From the NCBI GenBank assembly GCA_030532895.1, contig JAUNKF010000035.1, positions 1 to 32,241 on the forward strand: a DNA stretch of 32,241 nt, read 5' to 3'. The notes under the pieces are model-generated. The model saw only the letters and a program-made list of their open reading frames with translations. It searched no databases and was not told where the DNA came from. Origin of the DNA: Lautropia sp. Lineage in GTDB: Bacteria > Pseudomonadota > Gammaproteobacteria > Burkholderiales > Burkholderiaceae_E. The translations under genes were made by a program, and so were the position numbers. The number at the start of each line of letters is the position of its first letter. Within the stretch, counting starts at the first letter, position 1. This document shows positions 25,049-32,241 of the stretch, piece after piece.

Positions 25049-25072
25049 GGGACGAATGCGTGCATCACACGC
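25049..25072 (+). repeat. Dispersed intergenic repeat, copy H
   Basis: GGGACGAAT, then CGTGCATCACACGC: one mismatch to the core. It lies upstream of hmp, which makes it another copy not at a gene's 3' end. Confidence 0.65.
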
Positions 25073-25177
25073 TGTCGTCCTGTGAAAGGGCCAGGCACAT
25101 GAGCGGCCATCGGCTGACGGCATCACGAGCCGCCAGGACATACAAGGCGGCCCGGTGCCCTGTCTTCGGGATGGCCT

Positions 25178-25220
25178 ATCAGAACAGAGCGTTGATGGCC
25201 TCACATTTGATCCAAGTCAA
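25178..25220 (-). promoter_or_regulatory. FNR/ANR-like box and -10 for hmp
   Basis: TTGAT-CCAA-GTCAA (25207-25220) differs from the FNR consensus at one base. On the minus strand TCTGAT (25183-25178) matches the -10 consensus at four of six bases; a start near 25171 would place the box centre about 42 bp upstream, the class II position. The transcript would have a leader of about 180 nt before hmp. The plus strand has only a poor -10 at a similar distance. Confidence 0.5.
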
Positions 25221-25294
25221 GATCGAAACGGCTTTTCAAGACTGTGTCACACCATCTCGATACAGCGTTCGACTCCATCCCTCGTGCCCAAGAC

Positions 25295-25312
25295 CGGGGG
25301 CCGAAGCCCCCG
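25295..25312. terminator. GC-rich hairpin with CGAA loop
   Basis: CGGGGGC and GCCCCCG close a four-base CGAA loop. There is no T-tract on either side. It could end a short plus-strand transcript starting near the FNR box, or insulate hmp from acnB. Confidence 0.4.
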
Positions 25313-25488
25313 TATGACGCCCCCCGTGGAGACTTTCGCAGGCAGCCACGGCATCAAGCCGGTGGTCAAGCGTCTGCATTGGCGAGGGCCTGCTCGGGGA
25401 ATCCCCTAGAGAGCACTGCATATGTCGGCTTCTCCAGACAAATGGCGCTAAACATCGGTATCTGAACGGACAAGCTGCATCCAGATGC

Positions 25489-25518
25489 TTACGGCGGCAT
25501 GCTGCATTGCCGTACAAT
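25489..25518 (+). promoter_or_regulatory. Candidate acnB promoter
   Basis: TTACGG (25489-25494) and TACAAT (25513-25518) are separated by 18 bp. If used, it gives a leader of about 350 nt before acnB. A partial copy of the repeat core (GCGTGTCAT at 25532-25540) lies just downstream. Confidence 0.4.
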
Positions 25519-25669
25519 CTGGCCCGTTGGTGCGTGTCATGAACATGGCCGCTGCCGCACGACCCGACACGGTGTGATGAGCAGGCGCCACGCCGGAACC
25601 GCCCGAAAGGCCGTTCTCTACCGACGTGTCCCCCGCCATGCACTTGCAAGCGCCATGCTCTGCCCAAAC

Positions 25670-25742
25670 ATGGGGAGGAAGGATCTATCCCCCATGACGT
25701 ACCGCCGGCGTGACGCGATCCTCCCCTCAGGACGACTCGGGT
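25670..25742 (+). promoter_or_regulatory. Long-range complementary stretch in the acnB leader
   Basis: GGGGAGGAAGGATC (starting near 25672) can pair with GATCCTCCCC (near 25728-25737) apart from a few extra bases in the 5' arm. The stem would enclose about 40 nt. A second small stem CGATGG/CCATCG follows near 25801-25820. Together they suggest a folded leader; no known riboswitch is recognised. Confidence 0.3.
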
Positions 25743-25877
25743 TCCGCCAAGCAGGCCAATGGGCGGCACTGGCCATGACAGGCGCGCCAGACCGATGAGA
25801 CGATGGCCCCCCATCCATCGAACTGGTTCGCCCCGGATTCGCGTGACCCACTTAAAGGATGGATTTGGGAGAAACCT

Positions 25878-28490
25878 ATGTTGAATGAATATCGCCAACA
25901 CGTTGCCGAGCGCGCCGCGCTGGGCATTCCGCCGTTGGCGCTCGACGCCAAGCAAACCGCCGAGCTGATCGAGCTGATCAAGAACCCGCCGGCTGGTGAA
26001 GAAGCGTTCCTGATGGAGCTGCTCACCTACCGGGTGCCACCGGGCGTGGATGATGCCGCCAAGGTCAAGGCCAGCTTTCTGGCTGCCGTCGCCCACGGCG
26101 ACATTGAAGTTGGCCTGATCAGCAAGGCCAAAGCCACCGAACTGCTCGGTACGATGGTGGGTGGCTACAACGTGCATCCGCTGATCGAGCTGCTCGACGA
26201 CGAGGAAGTGGCCAGCGTCGCGGCCGATGCACTGAAGAAGACGCTCCTGATGTTCGACTTCTTCAACGACGTGGCCGAAAAAGCCAAGGCCGGCAATGCC
26301 AAGGCCAAGGAAGTGATGCAGAGCTGGGCCGATGCCGAATGGTTCACCAGCCGCCCCAAAGTGCCCGAGAAGATCACCGTCACCGTCTTCAAGGTGCCGG
26401 GTGAAACCAATACGGACGACCTCTCACCCGCCCCCGACGCCTGGAGCCGCCCGGACATCCCGCTGCACTACCTGGCCATGCTGAAGAACACCCGTCCCGA
26501 CGCGGCTTTCAAGCCCGAGGAAGACGGCAAGCGCGGCCCGATCCAGTTCATCGAAGACTTGAAGAAGAAAGGCCACCTGGTCGCCTACGTGGGCGATGTG
26601 GTCGGCACCGGATCCAGCCGCAAGTCAGCCACCAACAGCGTGATCTGGGCCACCGGCCAGGACATCCCCTATGTGCCGAACAAGCGCTTCGGCGGTGTCA
26701 CGCTCGGCGGCAAGATCGCCCCAATCTTCTTCAACACGCAGGAAGACTCCGGCTCGCTGCCGATCGAGGTCGATGTCTCGAAGATGGAGATGGGCGATGT
26801 GATCGACATCTTCCCCTACGATGGCCGCATCGAGAAGGATGGCGAGAAGATCGCCGACTTCGAGCTGAAGAGCCAGGTGCTGCTGGACGAAGTGCAGGCT
26901 GGTGGCCGCATCAACCTGATCATCGGCCGCTCGCTCACCGCCAAGGCGCGTGAAGCACTGGGCCTTCCCGCCTCCACCGAGTTCCGCCTGCCGAAAGCGC
27001 CGGTGGATAGCGGCAAGGGCTTCACGCTGGCTCAGAAGATGGTCGGTCGTGCCTGTGGCCTGCCTGAAGGTCAGGGCATCCGTCCAGGCACCTACTGCGA
27101 GCCGCGCATGACGACGGTCGGCAGCCAGGACACCACCGGCCCGATGACCCGCGACGAGCTGAAGGATCTGGCCTGCCTCGGCTTCTCGGCCGACATGGTG
27201 ATGCAGTCCTTCTGTCACACGGCTGCCTATCCGAAGCCGGTGGACGTGAAAACGCACCGTGAGCTGCCCGCCTTCATCAGCAACCGGGGCGGTGTGGCCC
27301 TGCGTCCTGGCGATGGCGTGATCCACAGCTGGCTCAATCGTCTGCTGCTGCCCGATACCGTCGGCACCGGTGGCGACTCGCACACCCGCTTCCCGATCGG
27401 CATCAGCTTCCCCGCTGGCTCCGGCCTGGTCGCCTTCGGCGCCGCCACCGGCGTGATGCCGCTCGACATGCCCGAGAGCGTGCTGGTTCGCTTCAAGGGT
27501 GAGCTGCAGCCGGGTGTCACGCTGCGCGATCTCGTGCACGCGATCCCGTTGTACGCCATCAAGGCCGGTTTGCTGACGGTGGCCAAGGCCGGCAAGAAAA
27601 ACATCTTCTCGGGCCGCATCCTGGAAATCGAAGGGCTGCCCAACCTGAAGGTGGAACAGGCTTTCGAGCTGTCCGACGCCTCGGCAGAGCGTTCGGCCGC
27701 CGGCTGTACGATCAAGCTCGACAAGGCACCGATCATCGAGTATCTCAACTCGAACATCGTGCTGATGAAGAACATGATCGCCAACGGCTACCAGGACGCC
27801 AAGACGCTGGCTCGCCGGATCGAGAAGGTGGAGCAGTGGCTCGCCAACCCGCAGCTGCTGGAGGCCGATGCCGATGCCGAGTACGCGGCCGTGATCGAGA
27901 TCGACATGAACGAGATCAAGGAGCCGATCGTCTGCTGCCCGAACGACCCGGACGATGCCAAGTTCCTGTCGGAAGTGGCCGGCACCCCGATCGACGAAGC
28001 CTTCATCGGTTCGTGCATGACCAACATCGGTCACTTCCGTGCCGCCGCCAAGCTGCTGGGCGGCCAGCGAGACATCCCGGTCAAGCTCTGGGTGGCACCA
28101 CCCACCAAGATGGACCAGGACGAGCTGATCAAGGAAGGCCACTACTCGGCCTTCGGCACCGCCGGTGCCCGTACCGAGATGCCCGGCTGCTCGCTGTGCA
28201 TGGGCAACCAGGCCCAGGTGCGCGAAGGCGCCACGGTGATCTCCACCAGCACCCGGAACTTCCCGAACCGTCTGGGCAAGAACACGAACGTGTTCCTCGG
28301 CTCGGCCGAACTGGCGGCCATCGCCTCGCGGATGGGCAAGCTCCCCACGCCCGAAGAGTATCTGAAGGAAATGGGCGTGATCGATGCCGACAAGGCCAGC
28401 GTGTACCGCTACATGAACTTCGATCAGATCGACGAGTACGCCAACGTGGCGGCGGGCGTGGACACCGGCAAGGTGGCTCAGGAAGCCTGA
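25878..28490 (+). CDS. acnB: Aconitate hydratase B
   Basis: AcnB interconverts citrate and isocitrate in the TCA cycle using a 4Fe-4S cluster; in the related 2-methylcitrate route it hydrates 2-methylaconitate. The 870-residue product has the AcnB-type order: an N-terminal HEAT-like domain (1 to about 160), the swivel domain moved forward (about 165-390), then the catalytic domains. Cluster ligands are Cys713 (GSCMTNIG), Cys771 and Cys774 (PGCSLCMGN), close to the E. coli positions 710, 769 and 772. GGGAG sits before ATG 25878 with good spacing; an upstream in-frame ATG at 25803 would add 25 residues with no resemblance. The leader is long and structured. A strong hairpin follows the stop. 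Confidence 0.97.
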   Translation: MLNEYRQHVAERAALGIPPLALDAKQTAELIELIKNPPAGEEAFLMELLTYRVPPGVDDAAKVKASFLAAVAHGDIEVGLISKAKATELLGTMVGGYNVHPLIELLDDEEVASVAADALKKTLLMFDFFNDVAEKAKAGNAKAKEVMQSWADAEWFTSRPKVPEKITVTVFKVPGETNTDDLSPAPDAWSRPDIPLHYLAMLKNTRPDAAFKPEEDGKRGPIQFIEDLKKKGHLVAYVGDVVGTGSSRKSATNSVIWATGQDIPYVPNKRFGGVTLGGKIAPIFFNTQEDSGSLPIEVDVSKMEMGDVIDIFPYDGRIEKDGEKIADFELKSQVLLDEVQAGGRINLIIGRSLTAKAREALGLPASTEFRLPKAPVDSGKGFTLAQKMVGRACGLPEGQGIRPGTYCEPRMTTVGSQDTTGPMTRDELKDLACLGFSADMVMQSFCHTAAYPKPVDVKTHRELPAFISNRGGVALRPGDGVIHSWLNRLLLPDTVGTGGDSHTRFPIGISFPAGSGLVAFGAATGVMPLDMPESVLVRFKGELQPGVTLRDLVHAIPLYAIKAGLLTVAKAGKKNIFSGRILEIEGLPNLKVEQAFELSDASAERSAAGCTIKLDKAPIIEYLNSNIVLMKNMIANGYQDAKTLARRIEKVEQWLANPQLLEADADAEYAAVIEIDMNEIKEPIVCCPNDPDDAKFLSEVAGTPIDEAFIGSCMTNIGHFRAAAKLLGGQRDIPVKLWVAPPTKMDQDELIKEGHYSAFGTAGARTEMPGCSLCMGNQAQVREGATVISTSTRNFPNRLGKNTNVFLGSAELAAIASRMGKLPTPEEYLKEMGVIDADKASVYRYMNFDQIDEYANVAAGVDTGKVAQEA

Positions 28491-28520
28491 AGCGGTTGAG
28501 CAGCCAAGTAGCTGAACGAC

Positions 28521-28546
28521 GGCCCGGACTCTGATGAGTCCGGGCC
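28521..28546. terminator. Perfect GC-rich terminator stem between acnB and xthA
   Basis: GGCCCGGACTC and GAGTCCGGGCC pair perfectly over a TGAT loop, 30 nt after the acnB stop. No T-run follows on the plus strand. It lies in the convergent gap before xthA (stop at 28667) and may serve both directions. Confidence 0.65.
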
Positions 28547-28666
28547 ACGTCAATCTCAGTCACGTGTGGTGGTGGGTCTTGGCTGAACTCAGGCCCACAG
28601 CCACACGCAAGATGCCATCAGCGCTTTCAGACCCCGCTGTTGTCCGGGCAGGCATCATGCAAGACC

Positions 28667-29461
28667 TCACCGCCACGACACCACCACTGGCGTGTGATCA
28701 CTCGGCTTCTCCAGCCGGCGCGGCGCCTTGTCGATCCAGCAGGCGTCCACGCGATCCTTGAGCTGATCCGAGACGAGGATCAGGTCGATCCGCAGCCCGG
28801 CATTGCGCCGGAAACCCAGCATCCGGTAATCCCACCAGCTGTAGAGTTTGGGTTCCTGCTCGAAGAGGCGGAAGGCATCGACCAGGCCCAGATCAAGGAA
28901 GGATTGCAAGGCGGCCCGCTCTTCGGGCGAGACATGCACCTTGCCTTCCCAGGCGGCCGGATCATGCACGTCGGCGTCAGAAGGCGCGATGTTGAAGTCG
29001 CCGGCCAGCACCAGTGCGGTGTCAGGCTCGGCCTGCTGCAACTGCTGCATCCAGTCGCGCAGTGACGCGATCCAGCCCATCTTGTAGACGAACTTGTCGC
29101 TGTCGAGCGCTTGCCCGTTCGGAAAATACGCGCCGATGATCCGCACCGCGCCCCCCGGCGTCTGAAAACGCGCCGACACCAGCCGCTTTTGCGCATCTTC
29201 CTTCAGCGGGTTGTTCAGCTGCACGTCTTCGGGCTGATACCCCCCCTCCTTCCGGTACAGCAAGGCCACGCCGTTGTAGGTTGGCTGACCGGTGAAGATC
29301 ACGCCATAGCCTGCCGCCTCGATCTCGGCCTGCGGGAACTTGTCGTCGGTCAGCTTCGTTTCCTGAAGGCAGATGAAATCCACCGGGTTGGCCGCCAGCC
29401 AATCGAGCAGATGGGGCAGACGGACTTTGAGCGAATTGACGTTCCAGGTGGCAAGTTTCAT
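28667..29461 (-). CDS. xthA: Exodeoxyribonuclease III
   Basis: ExoIII is a magnesium-dependent AP endonuclease and 3'-5' exonuclease in base-excision repair. The 264-residue product starts MKLATWNVNSLKVRL and has the metal ligand Glu34 (LQETKL), the catalytic GDFNIAP segment and the C-terminal SDHTPVVV motif. GFRRNAGLRIDLIL is the conserved DNA-contact stretch. ATG 29461 gives the standard length and start; a further in-frame ATG at 29578 would add 39 residues unlike the family. Convergent with acnB. It appears monocistronic. Confidence 0.95.
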   Translation of the reverse strand: MKLATWNVNSLKVRLPHLLDWLAANPVDFICLQETKLTDDKFPQAEIEAAGYGVIFTGQPTYNGVALLYRKEGGYQPEDVQLNNPLKEDAQKRLVSARFQTPGGAVRIIGAYFPNGQALDSDKFVYKMGWIASLRDWMQQLQQAEPDTALVLAGDFNIAPSDADVHDPAAWEGKVHVSPEERAALQSFLDLGLVDAFRLFEQEPKLYSWWDYRMLGFRRNAGLRIDLILVSDQLKDRVDACWIDKAPRRLEKPSDHTPVVVSWR

Positions 29462-29875
29462 GGGCAAGAGCAGGCGGGTGGACAGGGGCCGGGGAAAGGA
29501 GAATGGAGAATTGAATAGGGAGAAGACTGTTTCGCCAGGCACGGCAAGGAACCGGCAGGAACGGAAAACAGCCAGCACCGCTTCATTCTAGATCGTGTCA
29601 TGCTCCCTGGGACGCTTCATGCCCCCAGGGACACGCCCTCAAGGGAAGCGCTGAACCAATCCCGTGTCGGGGGCGCGTCGCCTGACGGGACTTGTTCAGA
29701 GGTTCAGAGCCTCCCGGATACGAGAGCCTGCGTGACAGACCTGTGGCATGGTTCAGTGGCATCAGCCCCGTGACCAGAAACAGATTCAGTGCCCTGCCTT
29801 CGGGACACACCCAAAAAAATAGTAACATCACTACAATTTAGCGCCAGCGGATACCCATTGCAAAGGAGTAAGCGG
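29462..29875. other. 414-bp gap between xthA and the toxin-antitoxin pair
   Basis: No gene is seen. CGTGTCATGC (29594-29603) resembles the left part of the dispersed repeat and is followed by a stem TCCCTGG/CCAGGGA (29605-29611 with 29625-29631). TACAAT (29832-29837) is a likely -10 for the antitoxin gene, with a poor -35. Confidence 0.5.
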
Positions 29876-30130
29876 ATGAGTGCGATCATGACGAGCCGTG
29901 AATTCAATCAGCAGGCCAGCAAGGCCCAGAAGGCGGCGGAGCAGGCGCCGGTTTTCATCACCCGACACGGAAAGATGGTCAACGTGCTGCTCAGCTACGA
30001 GGCATATCAGCGCCTCTCCGGCAAGCCCCGCTCCATTCTGGAGACGCTGGCAGACCCCGATCCGGCCGCAGCCGACATCGAGTTTTCTCCCGAACGCCCT
30101 CATGGCAGCCTGCGCCCGGTCGAGTTCTGA
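29876..30130 (+). CDS. Phd/YefM-type antitoxin
   Basis: This 84-residue protein resembles the Phd/YefM antitoxin family: M-T-S-R-E-F-N-Q-Q at the N-terminus forms the DNA-binding part, followed by A-P-V-F-I-T-R-H-G-K, the typical second strand, and SYEAYQRL. The C-terminal 35 residues are acidic and proline-rich and would wrap the toxin. AGGAG stands 8 nt before ATG 29876; an ATG at 29888 is an alternative. It ends 2 nt before the toxin start, so the two are one operon, and by family rule the complex represses its own promoter around TACAAT at 29832. Confidence 0.9.
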   Translation: MSAIMTSREFNQQASKAQKAAEQAPVFITRHGKMVNVLLSYEAYQRLSGKPRSILETLADPDPAAADIEFSPERPHGSLRPVEF

Positions 30131-30132
30131 GC

Positions 30133-30552
30133 ATGTTCCTGCTCGACACCAACATCATCTCCGAATTGAGGCGAGCGGCACATGGCCTGAGCGATCCGGG
30201 CGTGGTCGCCTGGGCGCAGGCCACCGACCCCATCCTGATGCACACCAGCGTCATCGTGCTGATGGAAATCGAACACGGCATCCAGCGACTCGACCGGAAG
30301 GATCCTGCCCAGGCCAGCCGGTTGCGCCACTGGTTCGAGCATCAGGTCAGGCCCGGTTTCGGCACTCACGCCCTGCCCATCGATCTGGACACGGCGCTGA
30401 TCTGCGCCGGTCTTCACGCGAGAGGCCCCCGCAGCCCGCATGACACCCTGATCGGTGCCACGGCCCTTCGACACGGGCTCACGCTCGTCACCCGCAACGT
30501 GCGGGACTTCGAGGTCATGGGCGTACCAACACTCAATCCCTTCGCATCCTGA
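30133..30552 (+). CDS. PIN-domain toxin, VapC/FitB family
   Basis: The 139-residue product is a PIN-domain ribonuclease. The acidic metal site is visible as Asp5 (LLDTNIISEL), Glu45 (VLMEIEHGI), Asp104 (HDTLIGATA) and Asp125 in the VTRNVRDF motif. LLDTNIISE and the ending G-V-P-T-L-N-P-F are typical of FitB/VapC proteins, many of which cut initiator tRNA or other RNAs. It is paired with a Phd/YefM-type antitoxin rather than VapB, a known mix. The start follows the antitoxin stop by 2 nt, fitting translational coupling. All catalytic positions appear intact, so it should be active. Confidence 0.93.
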   Translation: MFLLDTNIISELRRAAHGLSDPGVVAWAQATDPILMHTSVIVLMEIEHGIQRLDRKDPAQASRLRHWFEHQVRPGFGTHALPIDLDTALICAGLHARGPRSPHDTLIGATALRHGLTLVTRNVRDFEVMGVPTLNPFAS

Positions 30553-30651
30553 GCGCTTCGAAGCTGTCACGCATCGACTTGCTCGTGGCGTACCCCGGTT
30601 GCGGCAGAACATCGCGCCGCTCTACTGCGATCCGCGCGCCACACAGCCGCG

Positions 30652-30675
30652 CATGACGCGCTGGAGCGTGTCATG
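30652..30675. terminator. Hairpin between the toxin gene and glyQ
   Basis: CATGACGCGCT and AGCGTGTCATG pair with one mismatch around GG. The right arm contains GCGTGTCATG, part of the dispersed repeat core. No T-run follows. It would end the toxin-antitoxin transcript about 100 nt after its stop. Confidence 0.5.
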
Positions 30676-30746
30676 AAAGGCTAGAATCACTGGTTGCCCT
30701 TTCATTCCGTCCGACCCCGGTCGGGCGCTCATCTCACCGATCAACG

Positions 30747-31649
30747 ATGCTGAGCTTCCAACAGATCATCCTGCGCCTGCAGGAATACTGGGACAAGCAG
30801 GGCTGCGCCCTGCTCCAGCCATACGACATGGAGGTGGGTGCCGGCACCTTCCATACCGCCACCTTCCTGCGCGCCATCGGCCCCGAGCCCTGGCGTGCCG
30901 CCTATGTGCAGCCTTCGCGCCGCCCGAAGGACGGTCGCTATGGCGAAAACCCCAACCGGCTCCAGCACTATTACCAGTATCAGGTGGTGCTGAAGCCCGC
31001 CCCGCCCAACATTCTCGACCTGTACCTGGGTTCGCTGAAGGCGCTGGGGCTGGATCCGGAAGCCAATGACATCCGCTTCGTCGAAGACGACTGGGAATCC
31101 CCCACGCTTGGCGCCTGGGGCCTGGGCTGGGAGGTCTGGCTCAATGGCATGGAAGTCACGCAGTTCACCTATTTCCAGGAAGCCGGCTCGCTCAAGTGCC
31201 TGCCGACCACCGGCGAGATCACCTACGGCCTGGAGCGGCTCGCCATGTACCTGCAAAAGGTCGAGAGCATCTTCGATCTGGAGTGGGCGCCCGGCATTTC
31301 TTACCGCGACGTGTTCCATCAAAACGAGGTGGAGCAGTCGACCTACAACTTCGAGATCGCCGACACCGCCATGCTCTTCGTCCACTTCGACGACTACGAG
31401 CGCGAGGCACGCCGGCTGATCGAGGCCAAGCTGCCGCTGCCTGCCTACGAGATGGTGATGAAGTGTTCTCACACCTTCAACCTGCTCGATGCGCGTGGTG
31501 CCATCTCCGTCACCGAGCGGGCCGCCTACATCGGTCGCGTCCGTGCGCTGGCCCGCGGCGTGGCCCAAGCCTATTACGAATCGCGTGAACGACTGGGATT
31601 CCCGATGATCAACGCCGAAGACCACGCCAAGCTGGGAGCACGCCCATGA
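30747..31649 (+). CDS. glyQ: Glycyl-tRNA synthetase alpha subunit
   Basis: GlyQ carries the catalytic class II core of the alpha2-beta2 type glycyl-tRNA synthetase. The 300-residue product opens with [24 protein letters not shown] (4-27), contains the motif-2-like REP-poor region [22 protein letters not shown] typical of GlyQ, and has the normal 295-310 length. ATG 30747 matches the usual family start; the ribosome site is weak. Its stop overlaps the glyS start in an ATGA, so the two subunits are coupled. Some betaproteobacteria keep glyQS next to lnt; here they are about 21 kb apart. Confidence 0.97.
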   Translation: MLSFQQIILRLQEYWDKQGCALLQPYDMEVGAGTFHTATFLRAIGPEPWRAAYVQPSRRPKDGRYGENPNRLQHYYQYQVVLKPAPPNILDLYLGSLKALGLDPEANDIRFVEDDWESPTLGAWGLGWEVWLNGMEVTQFTYFQEAGSLKCLPTTGEITYGLERLAMYLQKVESIFDLEWAPGISYRDVFHQNEVEQSTYNFEIADTAMLFVHFDDYEREARRLIEAKLPLPAYEMVMKCSHTFNLLDARGAISVTERAAYIGRVRALARGVAQAYYESRERLGFPMINAEDHAKLGARP

Positions 31650-32241
31650 ACCAATCCCCTCTGCTGGTCGAACTGCTGACCGAAGAACTGCCGCCGCACG
31701 CCCTCACCCGCCTGGCCAACGCCTTCAGCGAGGGCATCCGCAGCCGGGTTGCCAACCTGCAACTGCTGGCAGACCCGAACGCCGCGGTCGAGACCTTCTC
31801 CACGCCACGCCGTCTGGCCGTGCGCATCCCCGGCGTGCTGGCAGCAGCCCAGGCCCGCGAGATCCAGGTCAAAGGCCCCTCCGTGGCCGTCGGTCTGGAT
31901 GCCGACGGGCAGCCCACGATGGCCCTGAAGAAATGGGCTGAAAAACAAGGCACCGAGGTGGCGGCGCTGACCCGCGGCCACGATGGCAAGCAGGACGTGT
32001 TCTTCTGGACGAGCACCCGTCCCGGCGCCGTGCTGGCCGACGTGATCGGCGGCATCATCCAGGAGACGCTCGCCCAACTGCCCATCCCCAAAGTGATGAC
32101 CTATCAGCTGGCCGATGGCCTCACCACCGTGAGCTTCGTGCGCCCTGCCCACCGGCTCACGGTGCTCTTCGGCGACACCGTGCTGCCCTGCCAGGTGTTC
32201 GGCATCCCGGCCGACCGCATCACCGACGGCCACCGCTTCCT
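31646..32241 (+). CDS. glyS: Glycyl-tRNA synthetase beta subunit, 5' part only
   Basis: The frame from ATG 31646 runs open to the window end, giving 198 residues of a protein usually near 700. It begins [17 protein letters not shown], the standard GlyS start, and continues with [11 protein letters not shown] and [17 protein letters not shown], all typical of the family. GlyS binds tRNA and is required with GlyQ for charging. GGGAG lies 7 nt upstream, inside glyQ. The 3' part lies outside the window. Confidence 0.95.
   Translation, partial: MNQSPLLVELLTEELPPHALTRLANAFSEGIRSRVANLQLLADPNAAVETFSTPRRLAVRIPGVLAAAQAREIQVKGPSVAVGLDADGQPTMALKKWAEKQGTEVAALTRGHDGKQDVFFWTSTRPGAVLADVIGGIIQETLAQLPIPKVMTYQLADGLTTVSFVRPAHRLTVLFGDTVLPCQVFGIPADRITDGHRF

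Larger units (their letters stand above)
24989..25877. other. 889-bp intergenic region between divergent hmp and acnB
   Basis: This is the longest non-coding stretch in the window. Open frames here have no ribosome site or family resemblance. Contents in order: a short palindrome TTGTGC-GT-GCACAA (25022-25035), a dispersed repeat copy (25049), an FNR-like box (25207), a GC hairpin (25295), a promoter candidate (25489-25518), and a leader with long complementary stretches before acnB. A small RNA could be hidden between the hairpin and the promoter, but I have no direct evidence. Confidence 0.6.

Noticed and set aside
26625-28553. 642-codon minus-strand open frame over acnB
   Set aside because: Antisense shadow of acnB caused by high GC at third positions; no family resemblance.
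1-32241. CRISPR array, insertion sequence, prophage or integrative element
   Set aside because: I see no regularly spaced repeats, transposase, integrase, tRNA-end duplication or phage gene.

Overview
The window is GC-rich chromosomal DNA from a betaproteobacterium, most likely of the Burkholderiales. The basis is the phoH-ybeY-lnt order, GlyRS split into alpha and beta subunits (glyQ-glyS), aconitase B, a periplasmic di-haem peroxidase and protein wording typical of that order. I cannot name the genus from sequence alone. I see no tRNA, rRNA, insertion sequence, prophage or CRISPR array. Most of the window is housekeeping and central metabolism, with a few accessory pieces.

Layout. 1-1411: a small membrane protein gene and a divergent MarR-type regulator fused to an OmdA-like tail, separated by a 26-bp palindrome. 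1584-5828: arginase, an intergenic stretch with two related perfect palindromes, then a large FecR-domain exported protein with a long Pro-x-Pro tract. 5978-9343: phoH, ybeY and lnt. 9382-10786: cytochrome b561 and an SDR reductase. 10900-12552 (minus): a CaiT-like BCCT transporter. 13080-15471: a cytochrome c peroxidase with an FNR-like box in class II position, then a LysR regulator. 15666-22341 (minus): a five-gene 5-oxoproline/D-glutamate locus (NRAMP-fold transporter, pxpA, DUF1445, fused pxpBC, fused biotin carboxylase-BCCP), mostly with 4-nt overlaps. 22521-25033: dtd, tenA and convergent hmp. 25034-29461: a long leader and acnB, then convergent xthA. 29876-30552: a Phd/VapC-type toxin-antitoxin pair. 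30747-32241: glyQ and the 5' part of glyS, which runs off the window.

How the genes fit together. The 15.7-22.3 kb locus has the parts of a lactam-opening machine: PxpA, PxpB and PxpC for 5-oxoproline cleavage, a DUF1445 protein of the family that makes 5-oxoproline from D-glutamate, and a transporter. It also carries a translationally coupled biotin carboxylase/biotin carrier protein. Since PxpB and PxpC resemble the carboxyltransferase half of urea carboxylase, this may be a biotin-dependent version of the pathway. Peroxidase and flavohaemoprotein both have FNR/ANR-like boxes upstream, pointing to shared control by oxygen limitation.

The strongest unexplained signal is a dispersed intergenic repeat with core CGTGCATGACACGC. 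It occurs in at least six or seven recognisable copies between genes. One pair is inverted and forms a stem in the tenA/hmp convergent gap. I do not recognise it as a named repeat family.
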